64,000 nucleotides of DNA from Pseudomonas fluorescens (GCF_902497625.1 NZ_CABVGX010000003.1:62001-126000), one strand, 5' to 3'; numbered from the stretch's first letter, positions 39,885 to 51,842 are shown. Translations and numbers: made by a program. Notes: generated by a model from the sequence alone, not told the origin.

Positions 39885-40250
39885 AATATTAGTTCACTCT
39901 CACACTGAAACGTGTACCGAAGCGCCTTGAAAATAAAACGCGCTGCAGCCGAAATAGTTAGTTTGATTCCACGCACACCCTGGGGCATGCATCACTCATT
40001 AACAAATGACCAAAGCAACCATAACGCATCATCGACAAAATGAAATAAACCAATCATTTCATAATATAAAGCACTGTAACAACCAAACGGTCTTCGGGCA
40101 CAAAAAAGCCAACTGAGCCTCGTACCAACAGCGATAATTCATCAAACTATAAAATACACTTATGAATGCAACGTTTCACACTTTGTTACTTGCGCTTGAA
40201 AGGTTAGAGACATAACTTTAGAACGTACACTTCATTGCCTGATCAAGGAC
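39885..40250. other. AT-rich leader region of the accessory operon
   Basis: A 366-base stretch without a credible gene. The line 40021-40080 has about 17 G+C in 60, far below the genome average. It holds TATATTAT-like promoter boxes on the minus strand and one clear inverted repeat (annotated separately), and it must contain the promoter of the operon beginning at 39884. Confidence 0.6.
40040..40062. promoter_or_regulatory. Candidate operator, inverted repeat ATGAAAT-N9-ATTTCAT
   Basis: Perfect 7-base arms around a 9-base spacer, 156 bases upstream of the epimerase-like gene, next to a TATATTAT box on the minus strand. The shape suits a dimeric regulator. No regulator gene is adjacent. Confidence 0.35.
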
Positions 40251-40288
40251 AAAAAAAAATCCGATGCCTGGGCAGGCATCGGATTTCG
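40251..40288 (-). terminator. Terminator of ettA
   Basis: On the minus strand ATCCGATGCCTG-CC-CAGGCATCGGAT is followed by a run of nine T, an excellent intrinsic terminator. It also isolates the accessory operon from ettA. Confidence 0.92.
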
Positions 40289-40345
40289 GTCAACAGCACT
40301 TGCAAGTCTTCAGACTGACTAAGGCTGCTCCAGCCATTGCGCCTG

Positions 40346-42010
<1,665 letters not shown>

Positions 42011-42285
42011 GGAGAACCTTGGGTCAGTGACAATGAATGATTGGAGCGCGGGCGAGGCCCGGCCAGACCGTGCGCATCGTCCGCTTGATCGCGTGCGCGC
42101 TGAAAAAGTCTGAGTCTAGGAGCTGGAACGCTCCCGCGTAACCGGCAAAGCTACCTTAATGACAAGTGGCAGTCCAGCCGAGCGGCGCTGGCACTTTGCC
42201 ACAACTCAAGGCATGCTAGCCGCCCTTCGGGCGTCCGGCTTATAGTGCACGTCGCGCCAGTCCAGCCAAACCGCAGGATTACAGT

Positions 42286-45200
42286 TTGCCGAATGCCTCC
42301 CCACTCCTGACCTCTCGTGCAGCGACCGTTGCGCCCGGTTCCCCTTTGCGCGGAACCCTTAAAGGCGCTCTGGCGACCTTGGTGTTGTTGCTGCTGGCAT
42401 TGCTGTTCTGGCAGTTGCTCGATCAACTGCGTGAAACCCAGAAAAACCAGCGCCAATACACCATTGACTACACCGCTGACCTCGCCGCACAGGTCAGTCT
42501 CAATATGGCCCTGAATGCGCAGATTGCCCTGAATCTGCTGCCCATTGTCGAACACCCGCAAGGCGCCGCCGAGCAACAGGCCTTGCTGCGTAAAGTGCAA
42601 CAGTCGTTACCGGAGGTGCGCAGCCTCGCGCTGCTGAGCCCTTCCGGGAAAATTCTCAGTGACACGGCGGACAACGCCATCGACGCCGATTACCTCGCCG
42701 ATCTGGTACGCCGCAGCCGTAATCAGGCCCACTATTTCAGCAATGCCGAGGACGGCTCGACCGTTCACTTGTTGCTGCATCAGGCCAGTGGCAGCGGTCG
42801 TGGCTACTGGGCTCTGCGCCTGACTCCGACTTTTTTCTCGTCACTGACACAGCACGAGGGAGGCGTCATCCGGCCTCTATGGTTGGTGGAAAATCGCCTC
42901 AATCATCAGATCATCAGTCGCGACGAGATGCTGCCTGCGACCCGACCCGCCCTGCTCTCCGAGGATGATCTGGCTAACAGTGTGCTGACAGTCCCGCTGA
43001 GCAGCAGCGACTGGCAGATGCGCGGCCTGTTCGACCGACAACGTGTGATCGAGGAGCTGCTGCCAGCCTTTATCGCCAAATGCCTGTTGGGATTGGCGTT
43101 CTCCCTGCTGCCGCTGATTGCGCTTTTGAACATGCGTCGCCGTCAACTTCAGGTCAGCGAGGGTCGTCGGCGCTATCAGGATATTTTCGACGGCACGGGC
43201 GTGGCGCTATGTGTGCTGGATGTCTCCAGCCTGAAGGGCGTTTTCGACAAGGCCCGGCTGCGCACTGGTGCCCAGCTGGACGCGTGGCTGGCGGTCCCGG
43301 AGCAAAAGCATCTGTTGTTGCGGCAACTGCGTATCACCGAGGTCAATCAGGTCGCCCTGCAACTGCTCAATGTCCATACGCCCGAGCAAGCCTGGAACTT
43401 GCTGATCTCCGGCAATTCACTGGACGGTGCTGCCATCGGCACTCAGGTTCTGGAAGCGGTCCTGACACAGCAGAAACAGCTGGAACTGGAGATCACGCGC
43501 GAGGACGCCAACGGTCGAGACCAGCATCTGTGGCTGGTGCTGCGCCTGCCGGAAGACACCAGCGGCTATAAAGCGGTAATCCTCAGTATCAGCGACATCA
43601 CCAGTCGCAAACTTATCGAATTATCACTGCTTGAGCGTGAAGGATTCTGGTCGGACGTGGTGCGCACCGTGCCTGATCACCTGTACGTACAGGACGTGGT
43701 CAGTCAGCGGATGATTTTCAGCAACCACCATTTGGGCCAGACCCTGGGCTACAACCGCACCGAACTGCACCAGATGGGCGAGTACTTCTGGGAAATTCTT
43801 CTGCATCCGGAAGATGCCGACGACTACCACCGTTCCCGGCAGGTTCAGCGGCACGCCGGCTACAGTCAGCTATTGCAGTGTCAGTTGCGCTTCCGTCACC
43901 GCGATGGCCAATGGCGGCGCTTTGACATACGCGAGCAAGCGCTGGCACGGGACAAGCAAGATCAGGTCACGCGCATCATCGGTGTGGCCAAAGATGTCAC
44001 CGAGCAGATTGAAGCCAGCGAATCCTTGCGTGATAGCGAGCAACGCTACCGAATGCTCGCCGAAAGCATCAGCGATGTGATTTTTTCCACCAACAGCAAA
44101 CTCTCGCTCAATTACGTCAGCCCTTCAGTGCAAGCCGTGCTGGGTTACGACGCTGACTGGATCTTCTTGAACGGCTGGCAATCGACCATCGCCAACCCGC
44201 AACAACTGACCGGAATCACCGAGCTGATGGACCGGGTGAGCAAGGCGCTGGACAAGCCCGAGCAGCTGGAACAGTTGCGCAACCAGGTGCAAACCCAGCT
44301 GTTTCTGTTCGATTGCCTGCGAGCCGACGGGCGCAAGATCCCGATCGAGCTGCGACTTGTGCTGGTGTGGGACGAACACGGCGCCTTCGAAGGCGTGCTG
44401 GGCGTCGGTCGCGACATCAGTCAGCAACGCCGCGCCGAGAAAGATTTGCGCATGGCGGCCACGGTTTTCGAGCACTCGACCTCGGCGATTTTGATTACCG
44501 ACCCGGCCGGCTACATCGTCCAGGCCAACGAAGCGTTCAGTCGTGTCAGCGGTTATGCAGTGGAGCAGGTGCTCGATCAACTGCCGAACATGCTCACCGT
44601 GGACGAACAGCAGAACGCGCATCTGCGCTATGTCATCAAGCAGCTCAATCAGCACAGCACCTGGGAAGGCGAAGTATGGTTGCGCCGGCGCAACGGCGAA
44701 CATTACCCGGCCTGGGTCGGGATCACGGCGGTGCTCGATGACGAAGGCGACCTGGCCAGCTACGTGTGTTTCTTCAGCGACATCAGCGAGCGCAAGGCCA
44801 GCGAACAGCGGATTCACCGCCTCGCCTATTACGACGCACTGACGCATTTGCCCAACCGCACCCTGTTTCAGGATCGTCTGCACACTGCTCTGCAGTCGGC
44901 GGAACGGCAGAAATCCTGGGTGGTGCTAATGTTCCTCGACCTGGACCGCTTCAAGCCTATCAACGATTCCCTCGGCCACGCTGCCGGCGATCGCATGCTC
45001 AAGGAAATGGGCACGCGCTTGCTCGGTTGCGTAGACGATGACGATACCGTGGCGCGCATGGGCGGCGACGAATTCACCCTGCTTCTGCAGCCGCGGGTCA
45101 ACCGCGAGGTGGCGTTGAACCGGGCAATTCATGTCGCCGAGCAAATTCTCGCCAGCCTGGTGAAACCCTTTGTGCTGGAGGGGCGCGAGTTCTTCGTCAC

Positions 45201-46134
45201 TGCCAGTATCGGAATCGCATTGAGTCCGCAGGACGGTAACGAACTCAGTCAATTGATGAAAAATGCCGACACCGCGATGTACCACGCCAAGGAACGCGGC
45301 AAGAACAACTTCCAGTTTTATCAGACCGACATGAATGCCAGCGCGCTGGAGCGTCTGGAGCTGGAGAGCGATTTGCGCCACGCCCTCGAGCAGGATGAGT
45401 TTTCGCTGTATTACCAGCCCCAGTTCAGCGGCGATGGCAAGCGTCTGACCGGCGCCGAAGCCTTGTTGCGCTGGCGTCATCCGCGCCGTGGCCTGGTGCC
45501 GCCGGGAGACTTTATTCCGGTGCTGGAAGAGCTGGGGCTGGTGGTGGATGTGGGCGACTGGGTCATCAGCGAGGCCTGTCGTCAGCTCAAGACCTGGCAT
45601 CAGGCCAAGGTGCGTGTGCCGAAGATGTCGGTGAACATTTCCGCGCGGCAATTCTCCGACGGCCAACTCGGGACACGGATCGCCACAATTCTCAAGGAAA
45701 CAGGGCTGCCGCCAGCGTGCCTGGAGCTGGAATTGACCGAAAGCATACTGATGCGTGAAGTTGGCGAGGCGATGCAGATTCTCGACGGCTTGAAAAACCT
45801 CGGGCTGAGCATTGCCGTCGACGACTTTGGCACCGGCTATTCATCGCTCAACTACCTGAAGCAGTTCCCTATCGACGTGCTGAAAATCGATCGCACGTTC
45901 GTCGATGGCCTGCCGTCCGGCGAGCAGGACGCGCAGATCGCCCGGGCGATCATCGCAATGGCGCACAGCCTGAACCTGGCGGTGATCGCCGAAGGCGTGG
46001 AAACCCATGAACAGCTCGAATTCCTGCGTGAACACGGGTGCGATGAGGTTCAGGGTTATCTGTTCGGACGACCGATGCCGGCTGCCAGGTTCGAGGCGCA
46101 GTTCTGTAATGATGCGCTCTTCGTGTTTGATTGA
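42286..46134 (+). CDS. morA: MorA, membrane PAS-GGDEF-EAL regulator
   Basis: A 1282-residue c-di-GMP enzyme, slightly shorter than P. aeruginosa MorA. A transmembrane helix at about 26-46 and another at about 265-285 enclose a periplasmic sensor domain. Several PAS/PAC domains occupy about 295-830 (each with a [10 protein letters not shown] or IIGVAKDVT type end). GGDEF is intact at residues 926-930 but the place of the RxxD inhibitory site reads DDDD. The EAL motif is at 1058-1060 (GAEALLRW), with [10 protein letters not shown] further on. Start is TTG with AGGA seven bases upstream. It sits next to glyA as in P. aeruginosa. It is known to affect motility, biofilm and protease secretion. The last codons lie in a perfect palindrome. 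Confidence 0.92.
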   Translation: MPNASPLLTSRAATVAPGSPLRGTLKGALATLVLLLLALLFWQLLDQLRETQKNQRQYTIDYTADLAAQVSLNMALNAQIALNLLPIVEHPQGAAEQQALLRKVQQSLPEVRSLALLSPSGKILSDTADNAIDADYLADLVRRSRNQAHYFSNAEDGSTVHLLLHQASGSGRGYWALRLTPTFFSSLTQHEGGVIRPLWLVENRLNHQIISRDEMLPATRPALLSEDDLANSVLTVPLSSSDWQMRGLFDRQRVIEELLPAFIAKCLLGLAFSLLPLIALLNMRRRQLQVSEGRRRYQDIFDGTGVALCVLDVSSLKGVFDKARLRTGAQLDAWLAVPEQKHLLLRQLRITEVNQVALQLLNVHTPEQAWNLLISGNSLDGAAIGTQVLEAVLTQQKQLELEITREDANGRDQHLWLVLRLPEDTSGYKAVILSISDITSRKLIELSLLEREGFWSDVVRTVPDHLYVQDVVSQRMIFSNHHLGQTLGYNRTELHQMGEYFWEILLHPEDADDYHRSRQVQRHAGYSQLLQCQLRFRHRDGQWRRFDIREQALARDKQDQVTRIIGVAKDVTEQIEASESLRDSEQRYRMLAESISDVIFSTNSKLSLNYVSPSVQAVLGYDADWIFLNGWQSTIANPQQLTGITELMDRVSKALDKPEQLEQLRNQVQTQLFLFDCLRADGRKIPIELRLVLVWDEHGAFEGVLGVGRDISQQRRAEKDLRMAATVFEHSTSAILITDPAGYIVQANEAFSRVSGYAVEQVLDQLPNMLTVDEQQNAHLRYVIKQLNQHSTWEGEVWLRRRNGEHYPAWVGITAVLDDEGDLASYVCFFSDISERKASEQRIHRLAYYDALTHLPNRTLFQDRLHTALQSAERQKSWVVLMFLDLDRFKPINDSLGHAAGDRMLKEMGTRLLGCVDDDDTVARMGGDEFTLLLQPRVNREVALNRAIHVAEQILASLVKPFVLEGREFFVTASIGIALSPQDGNELSQLMKNADTAMYHAKERGKNNFQFYQTDMNASALERLELESDLRHALEQDEFSLYYQPQFSGDGKRLTGAEALLRWRHPRRGLVPPGDFIPVLEELGLVVDVGDWVISEACRQLKTWHQAKVRVPKMSVNISARQFSDGQLGTRIATILKETGLPPACLELELTESILMREVGEAMQILDGLKNLGLSIAVDDFGTGYSSLNYLKQFPIDVLKIDRTFVDGLPSGEQDAQIARAIIAMAHSLNLAVIAEGVETHEQLEFLREHGCDEVQGYLFGRPMPAARFEAQFCNDALFVFD

Positions 46135-46171
46135 TTGAAGCTGACAGCTTCAATCAATCAAACACGAAGAG
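46117..46171. repeat. Perfect 55-bp palindrome over the end of morA
   Basis: The 27-base arms 46117-46143 and 46145-46171 are exact reverse complements around one A. The left arm includes the last codons of morA (LFVFD) and its stop TGA. No T run follows, so it is not a standard terminator. Confidence 0.97.
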
Positions 46172-46172
46172 T

Positions 46173-46266
46173 AGCTGCAAGCTGCAAGCTTCAAGTGGCA
46201 AGCTACAAGCAGAAGCCGGTCATCTGTCGCTTTCAGCTTGCCGCTTGTAGCTTTCAGCTTGCAGCT
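46173..46266. repeat. AGCTGCAAGCT-type inverted repeat
   Basis: AGCTGCAAGCTGCAAGCTTC... (46173-46210) and GCTTTCAGCTTGCCGCTTG... (46229-46266) form an imperfect hairpin of a third kind of Pseudomonas intergenic repeat, directly after the morA palindrome and before glyA. Confidence 0.8.
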
Positions 46267-46343
46267 GAATTCCTTTCATATGCCATCCAAAAGCGGTTGG
46301 GTTAGAATGCTCCCCTTTTCTGCCCCGATCCTTGAGGACCGCC

Positions 46344-47597
46344 ATGTTCAGCCGTGATTTGACTATTGCCAAGTACGACGCCGATCTCTTTGCCGCCATG
46401 GAGCAAGAAGCTCAGCGCCAGGAAGAGCACATTGAGCTGATCGCTTCGGAAAACTACACCAGCCCTGCGGTGATGGAAGCTCAAGGCTCGGTACTGACCA
46501 ACAAGTACGCCGAAGGCTACCCGGGCAAGCGTTACTACGGTGGTTGCGAGTTCGTTGATATCGTCGAGCAACTGGCCATTGATCGCGCCAAAGAGCTGTT
46601 CGGCGCTGATTACGCCAACGTTCAGCCGCACGCCGGTTCGCAAGCCAACAGTGCGGTGTACCTCGCCCTGCTGCAAGGCGGCGACACCATCCTCGGCATG
46701 AGCCTCGCCCACGGTGGTCACCTGACCCACGGCGCCAGTGTTTCCTCTTCCGGCAAGCTCTACAACGCCGTCCAGTACGGCATCGACACCAACGGCCTGA
46801 TCGACTACGACGAAGTCGAGCGCCTGGCGGTCGAGCACAAGCCAAAAATGATCGTGGCCGGTTTCTCTGCCTATTCGCAGATCCTCGACTTCCCACGCTT
46901 CCGCGAAATCGCGGACAAAGTCGGCGCTTACCTGTTCGTCGACATGGCCCACGTGGCCGGTCTGGTCGCCGCTGGCGTATACCCGAACCCGGTGCCATTC
47001 GCTGACGTCGTGACCACCACCACGCACAAGACCCTGCGCGGCCCACGTGGCGGCCTGATCCTGGCGCGCGCCAACGCCGACATCGAGAAAAAACTCAACT
47101 CTGCCGTTTTCCCGGGCGCCCAGGGTGGCCCGCTCGAGCACGTCATCGCGGCCAAGGCGATCTGCTTCAAGGAAGCGTTGCAGCCAGAGTTCAAAGCCTA
47201 CCAGGAGCAAGTGGTAAAGAACGCCCAGGCCATGGCCGAAGTGTTCATCGAGCGCGGTTTCGACGTGGTGTCCGGCGGTACCAAGAACCACCTGTTCCTG
47301 CTGTCGCTGATCAAGCAGGACATCTCCGGTAAAGACGCCGACGCCGCGTTGGGCAAAGCATTTATCACCGTCAACAAGAACTCCGTGCCGAACGATCCAC
47401 GCTCTCCGTTCGTCACTTCCGGTCTGCGCTTCGGCACCCCGGCTGTGACCACTCGCGGCTTCAAGGAAGCAGAGTGCAAGGAACTGGCCGGCTGGATCTG
47501 CGACATCCTGGCTGACCTGAACAACGAGGCGGTGATCGACGCCGTTCGTGAGAAGGTCAAGGCCATCTGCAAGAAGCTGCCGGTGTATGGCGCTTAA
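46344..47597 (+). CDS. glyA: Serine hydroxymethyltransferase
   Basis: A 417-residue PLP enzyme that interconverts serine and glycine with tetrahydrofolate. Conserved features: [20 protein letters not shown] at the start, [13 protein letters not shown], and the PLP Lys in [15 protein letters not shown]. The start at 46344 ([12 protein letters not shown]) has a GAGGA ribosome site. A strong terminator follows. Pseudomonads usually carry more than one glyA; this is the morA-linked copy. Confidence 0.97.
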   Translation: MFSRDLTIAKYDADLFAAMEQEAQRQEEHIELIASENYTSPAVMEAQGSVLTNKYAEGYPGKRYYGGCEFVDIVEQLAIDRAKELFGADYANVQPHAGSQANSAVYLALLQGGDTILGMSLAHGGHLTHGASVSSSGKLYNAVQYGIDTNGLIDYDEVERLAVEHKPKMIVAGFSAYSQILDFPRFREIADKVGAYLFVDMAHVAGLVAAGVYPNPVPFADVVTTTTHKTLRGPRGGLILARANADIEKKLNSAVFPGAQGGPLEHVIAAKAICFKEALQPEFKAYQEQVVKNAQAMAEVFIERGFDVVSGGTKNHLFLLSLIKQDISGKDADAALGKAFITVNKNSVPNDPRSPFVTSGLRFGTPAVTTRGFKEAECKELAGWICDILADLNNEAVIDAVREKVKAICKKLPVYGA

Positions 47598-47620
47598 TTG
47601 CGGCGTTAAATCGCAGCAGT

Positions 47621-47652
47621 AAAAAACCGGCCAGTGATGGCCGGTTTTTTTT
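47621..47652 (+). terminator. Terminator of glyA
   Basis: AAAAAACCGGCC-AGTGAT-GGCCGGTTTTTTTT, a symmetrical hairpin with A and T runs that could act in both directions. Confidence 0.92.
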
Positions 47653-47663
47653 CGTCTGCGATT

Positions 47664-47745
47664 TGTAGGAGCTGCCGAAGGTTGCGATCTTTTGATCTTG
47701 ATCTTGGAAAAAAGAAAAAGATCGCAGCCTTCGGCAGCTCCTACG
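47664..47745. repeat. REP pair, GTAGGAGCTGCCGAAGG family
   Basis: Arms TGTAGGAGCTGCCGAAGGTT... (47664-47693) and its inverse (47716-47745), each 30 bases, lie between glyA and the symporter. Confidence 0.85.
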
Positions 47746-47921
47746 TGATAAAGGCACCGGTCTGACCGGTCATGCCAATTTTGATATTTTCACTTGTCTT
47801 CGACGAAAACTCGAGCGTAGACTGCGCCTGCACTGGACATACCGGTAAGACCACAATAATTAAGTCCTGAATCCGATGCGTTCAGCGCACGGCAGCCAGG
47901 ACACCGACCAGGATTCCTCCC

Positions 47922-49235
47922 ATGCTCAGATGGTGCTCGCGTTCAATCTTCCTGCAAGTGGTTCTCGGACTGGTGCTCGGCATCGTCTGCGGGCTGACAC
48001 TTCCCGAATACTCCGCACAACTCAAACCCCTCGGCGACGGTTTCATCAAGTTGATCAAGATGCTCATTGGCTTGATCGTATTTTGCGTAGTGGTCAGCGG
48101 GATCAGCGGTGCCGGCGACCTGAAGAAAGTCGGCCGCATTGGTCTCAAATCGGTGATCTACTTCGAAGTGCTGACTACCATCGCCCTGATCATTGGCTTG
48201 GTGTTCGCCTTCAGCACTGGCATCGGCAGCGGCGCCAACATTCATCTGGATCAGCTGTCTGCCGCCGACATGGGTGACATCGCCCAGCGCGGGCAGCACA
48301 TGCACACCACCACGCAGTTCCTGATGGACTTGATACCAACGTCGGTGATCGGCGCCTTTGCCGAGAACAACATTCTGCAAGTGCTGCTGTTTTCGGTGTT
48401 GTTCGGCAGCGCGCTGAACCTGGTGGGCGAAGCGGCCTCAGGCATCTCCCGGCTGATCAATGAGCTGAGCCACGTTATTTTCCGCATCATGGGCATGATC
48501 GTGCGTCTGGCGCCCATCGGCGTGTTCGGCGCAATTGCCTTCACCACCAGCAAATACGGTCTGGATTCACTACAACATCTGGGCAGCCTCGTCGGCTTGT
48601 TTTACCTGACCTGCGTGGCGTTCGTGTCGTTGATTCTCGGCCTGGTGATGCGCCTTTCCGGCCTGAAAATGTGGCCCTTGCTCAAATACCTGCGTGAAGA
48701 ATTGCTGATTGTCATGGGCACCGCCTCCTCGGACGCCGTGCTGCCGCAAATCATGCGCAAGCTTGAGCATCTGGGCATTGGCAGTTCCACAGTCGGACTG
48801 GTCATTCCAACCGGCTACTCGTTCAATCTGGACGGCTTTTCGATCTACCTGACGCTGGCCATCGTGTTCATCGCCAACGCCACTGGCACGCCACTGGCCA
48901 TGACCGATTTGCTGACCATTCTGCTGGTCTCACTGATCACCTCGAAAGGCGCCCACGGAATTCCGGGCTCGGCGCTGGTGATTCTCGCAGCAACCCTGAC
49001 CGCCATCCCGGCTATTCCGGTGGTCGGTCTGGTGCTGGTGCTGGCGGTGGATTGGTTCATGGGCATCGGCCGGGCGCTGACCAACCTGATCGGCAACTGC
49101 GTAGCCACCGTGGCCATCGCCCGCTGGGAAAAGGACATCGATGTGCAACGTGCGAATAAGGTGCTGAGCGGTCAGGTGGGTTATACCTTCCAACCGAAAA
49201 AACCGATTGCTCCGGCACATCAGCAAGAATTTTAA
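47922..49235 (+). CDS. Dicarboxylate/amino-acid:cation symporter (DctA/GltP family)
   Basis: A 437-residue inner-membrane transporter of the SLC1-like family with 8 helices and two re-entrant loops. Key motifs: the Ser-rich re-entrant loop GTASSDAVLPQIM, the NLDG segment YSFNLDGFSIYLTLA, and the second loop TSKGAHGIPGSALVILAATL. The GIPGSA sequence suggests C4-dicarboxylates (DctA) over glutamate, but this is not certain. Two GntR regulator genes follow on the same strand, the first 53 bases downstream, and may control it. Confidence 0.88.
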   Translation: MLRWCSRSIFLQVVLGLVLGIVCGLTLPEYSAQLKPLGDGFIKLIKMLIGLIVFCVVVSGISGAGDLKKVGRIGLKSVIYFEVLTTIALIIGLVFAFSTGIGSGANIHLDQLSAADMGDIAQRGQHMHTTTQFLMDLIPTSVIGAFAENNILQVLLFSVLFGSALNLVGEAASGISRLINELSHVIFRIMGMIVRLAPIGVFGAIAFTTSKYGLDSLQHLGSLVGLFYLTCVAFVSLILGLVMRLSGLKMWPLLKYLREELLIVMGTASSDAVLPQIMRKLEHLGIGSSTVGLVIPTGYSFNLDGFSIYLTLAIVFIANATGTPLAMTDLLTILLVSLITSKGAHGIPGSALVILAATLTAIPAIPVVGLVLVLAVDWFMGIGRALTNLIGNCVATVAIARWEKDIDVQRANKVLSGQVGYTFQPKKPIAPAHQQEF

Positions 49236-49288
49236 ACATCGCGTGCCTGCCCAAGTGGCAGGCACTTTATAGCGACTTGGAGCGAACA

Positions 49289-49993
49289 GTGATTACCTCG
49301 TCAACCGTCGTCAATTCAGTGGTAGAAAAACTTCGGGCCGCGCTGGCCCGGGGTCAGTGGCGTTCCGGCGAAATGTTGCCCGGCCAGCGTGAACTGGCCG
49401 AGCAATTGGGCATCAGTCGGCCAAGTCTGCGTGAAGCGGTGATCGTGCTGGAAACCCTCGGGCTGGTGCGCTCTATGCCGGGCAAGGGTGTGGTGGTGCT
49501 CGACGCTAATCTCAGCGACAGCCAGACTCACGACAGCGCTGTGGCCGGTGCCAGCCTGGAAGATGTGCTGCAGCTGCGTTACACCCTCGAACCGTTCATT
49601 GTCGGCCTGGTGGCTCAGTCGATCAGCAGTAAGGAAGTCGGCCAATTGCGCCTGACCTTGATGGACATGCGCGAAGCGCTGGACGCCAACGATAGCGAAG
49701 CGGGGGTCAACGCGTACATCGCATTCCACGAAGAGCTGTTCACGCTGACTTCCAATCCGATCTTCCAGAGTGTGGTGCAGCAAACCAGCAACGCCCTCAA
49801 ACAAAGCGCCGAAGTGTTGCGCAATTCCCCCGAGCATCTGGCTGAACGTCTCGAAGAGAACGAAGCCGTAGTGCGCGCCATTCGCAGCAAGAACAGCGCG
49901 CAGGCCAGCCTGGAAATGCGTCGACATATCCTCCGCGAGGGCCAGCGGATGGGCATCGAACTCAACATCCCGGATGACAACTTCGGTCGTTAA
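49289..49993 (+). CDS. FadR-type GntR transcriptional regulator
   Basis: A 234-residue regulator. The N-terminal winged helix has GEMLPGQRELAEQLGISRPSLREAVIVLETLGLV; the C-terminal all-helical FCD domain binds effector (AFHEELFTLTSNP holds a likely metal His). Start GTG 49289 has a GGAG ribosome site; an in-frame TTG at 49277 coincides with that site. It is 53 bases after the symporter and 20 bases ahead of a second GntR gene. FCD regulators usually sense organic acids, which fits a dicarboxylate transporter. Confidence 0.88.
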   Translation: MITSSTVVNSVVEKLRAALARGQWRSGEMLPGQRELAEQLGISRPSLREAVIVLETLGLVRSMPGKGVVVLDANLSDSQTHDSAVAGASLEDVLQLRYTLEPFIVGLVAQSISSKEVGQLRLTLMDMREALDANDSEAGVNAYIAFHEELFTLTSNPIFQSVVQQTSNALKQSAEVLRNSPEHLAERLEENEAVVRAIRSKNSAQASLEMRRHILREGQRMGIELNIPDDNFGR

Positions 49994-50013
49994 CCTTCCA
50001 GAGGAGACCTGCC

Positions 50014-50700
50014 ATGAACAGCTTCGCCTCACCGCACACGCTGACTGCCCTGCCTTTGCGACCGCAAACGGAGGATCTGTACGCGCGGGTTTTCGACGCT
50101 ATTCTCGACCAGCGCATCAGCCCGACCAGCCGTTTTAGCGAGGACAGCCTGGCGCAGATGTTCGAGGCGCGTCGCAGTGACATTCGCAACGTGCTGACGC
50201 AGTTGGCCCATCAGCAGGTCATCGTCCTTCGCACCCATCATCGACCTCGCGTAGCTACGCTGGATAGTGAGCAGGCGCGCCAGACATTGCATGCGCGGCG
50301 GCTGACAGAAACCACCCTGGTACGACTGGCTTGTCAGGCGCGCGTGAAGGACTTGGGATCCTTGCAGCTGCTGGTTGAAAGCCAACGTGAATGCACCGCT
50401 CGGGGCTCGTCGATTCGGCTATCCGGGGAGTTTCATCTGCGCCTGGCGGAAATGGCGGGAAATGCACCGTTGGCGCACTTTCTGGGGAGCCTGGTGCCGT
50501 TAAGTTCATTGGCAAGCGTGCAGTCGGGTGTGCGAACCAGTGATTATTGCGTCTGGCAGACTCACCAAGAGATTCTGCATGCGGTGGCACGTGGAAACGC
50601 CGAGATGGCTGTGGCCTTGCTGACCCGGTATCTGGACCAACTGGAAGAGACGCTGCTGCACTCTGGAGCGGTAGTCAGCCAGAATCGTGTTGCCGGCTAG
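50014..50700 (+). CDS. Second GntR/FCD-type regulator
   Basis: A 228-residue regulator. The winged helix is less canonical (SRFSEDSLAQMFEARRSDIRNVLTQLAHQQV); the FCD domain has GEFHLRLAEMAGN and THQEILHAVARGN, with His in the metal-binding places. It follows the first GntR by 20 bases with an AGAGGAG ribosome site and is probably cotranscribed. Two unrelated GntR proteins in tandem suggest either two effectors or a hetero-regulatory pair; the targets are not visible in the sequence. Confidence 0.85.
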   Translation: MNSFASPHTLTALPLRPQTEDLYARVFDAILDQRISPTSRFSEDSLAQMFEARRSDIRNVLTQLAHQQVIVLRTHHRPRVATLDSEQARQTLHARRLTETTLVRLACQARVKDLGSLQLLVESQRECTARGSSIRLSGEFHLRLAEMAGNAPLAHFLGSLVPLSSLASVQSGVRTSDYCVWQTHQEILHAVARGNAEMAVALLTRYLDQLEETLLHSGAVVSQNRVAG

Positions 50701-50702
50701 AT

Positions 50703-50798
50703 CGCCATCGTCGGGATGCCGCCCAGAGCAGGCTCGCTCCACATTTGAAATGCCCCTGTGGGAGCGAGCCTGCTCTGGGCGGCATCCCGACGATGGCG
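50703..50798. repeat. Perfect 38-bp-arm inverted repeat (REP pair)
   Basis: Arms 50703-50740 and 50761-50798 are exact reverse complements around a 20-base loop. Each has the GGAGCGAGCCTGCTC REP core with an unusual extension GGGCGGCATCCCGACGATGG. It lies between convergent genes (GntR and cobW) and may terminate both. Confidence 0.93.
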
Positions 50799-50826
50799 GC
50801 ATCAGGCTCGCTGAAAATTTCGCGGC

Positions 50827-51798
50827 TTAATCCGCCGCCACCCGCGCGAACCCCTCGCGAATCTTCTCTTCCGGCAGCTCATCGGCAATGAACACGATCA
50901 CGCTTTCGCGCGTTTCGTCATCGGCCCATTCGGTGTCCCAGTCGAAACCGTAAAGTTTCAGCACTCCCTGAAATACCATCCGCCGTGGCTCGCCGGCGAT
51001 GCTCAAGACGCCTTTGTAGCGCAGCAATTGCTTGCCATGTTCTTCCAGCAGTTCATTCATGAACTCGCTGAGCTTGTCGATATCCAGCGGTTTGTCGGTG
51101 CGCAACACCAGGCTGGAGATACGGTCGATGGAGGCCGCCGTGCTGACCGGACGCAGGCTGAAGCCGCCGCCCAGGTCGGCATTCAGGTTGAACCCGCGCA
51201 CATCAAGCATTTGCGCCAGGTCGATGCTGCCGTGATCAACAGTGTGAATGGGCGCGCGACGGTTGATGCGGGCCAGACGTTCACTCAACGCGGTAAAGGT
51301 CTGGTCATCGACCAGATCTCGCTTGCTCACCAGCAAGCGGTCGGCGAAACCGATTTGTGCCTGGGCGATGGTCTGGGTCAGGTGAACATCGGCGTGCGCC
51401 GCATCTACCAGGGTGATGATGCCGTCGAGGATGTAACGCTCGCGCAGCTCTTCATCAATGAAGAAGGTCTGCGCCACCGGGGCCGGGTCGGCGAGGCCGG
51501 TGCATTCGATCACCAGCCGGTCGAAGGCAATTTCGCCGCTGTCGAGGCGTTCAAGCAACAGGTAGAGCGCTTTGGTCAGGTCGGTGTGGATGGTGCAGCA
51601 GACGCAGCCATTGGACAGCGTCATCACCTGCACCGGCTCGTCGCCCAACAGTTGGGTATCGATACCGGCGTCGCTGAATTCATTTTCGATCACGGCGATT
51701 TTCAGGCCGTGCTCGGCTTTGAGCAGGTGCCGCAGCAGCGTGGTTTTACCAGCGCCGAGGAAGCCGCTGAGGATCGTGACCGGGATGGGCGAGGACAA
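50827..51798 (-). CDS. CobW/COG0523 metallochaperone GTPase
   Basis: A 323-residue G3E GTPase. Walker A GFLGAGKTT is at residues 12-20 and the metal-binding CxCC at Cys65, Cys67 and Cys68 (SNGCVCC). The C-terminal CobW_C domain has RMVFQGVLKLYGFDWDTEW. I chose TTG at 51798 as start because AGGAG stands seven bases upstream; a longer frame from 51834 has no ribosome site. It is of the YjiA subgroup and the metal is unknown (zinc is likely). It lies ahead of ybdD-cstA on the same strand, separated by a REP pair. Confidence 0.88.
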   Translation of the reverse strand: MSSPIPVTILSGFLGAGKTTLLRHLLKAEHGLKIAVIENEFSDAGIDTQLLGDEPVQVMTLSNGCVCCTIHTDLTKALYLLLERLDSGEIAFDRLVIECTGLADPAPVAQTFFIDEELRERYILDGIITLVDAAHADVHLTQTIAQAQIGFADRLLVSKRDLVDDQTFTALSERLARINRRAPIHTVDHGSIDLAQMLDVRGFNLNADLGGGFSLRPVSTAASIDRISSLVLRTDKPLDIDKLSEFMNELLEEHGKQLLRYKGVLSIAGEPRRMVFQGVLKLYGFDWDTEWADDETRESVIVFIADELPEEKIREGFARVAAD

Positions 51799-51842
51799 CG
51801 GGTATCTCCTGTTCACAAAAATAAGTATCAGCATAAGACAAA

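Noticed and set aside
46302..47291. 329-codon minus-strand frame over glyA
   Set aside because: Antisense shadow of a highly conserved enzyme gene.
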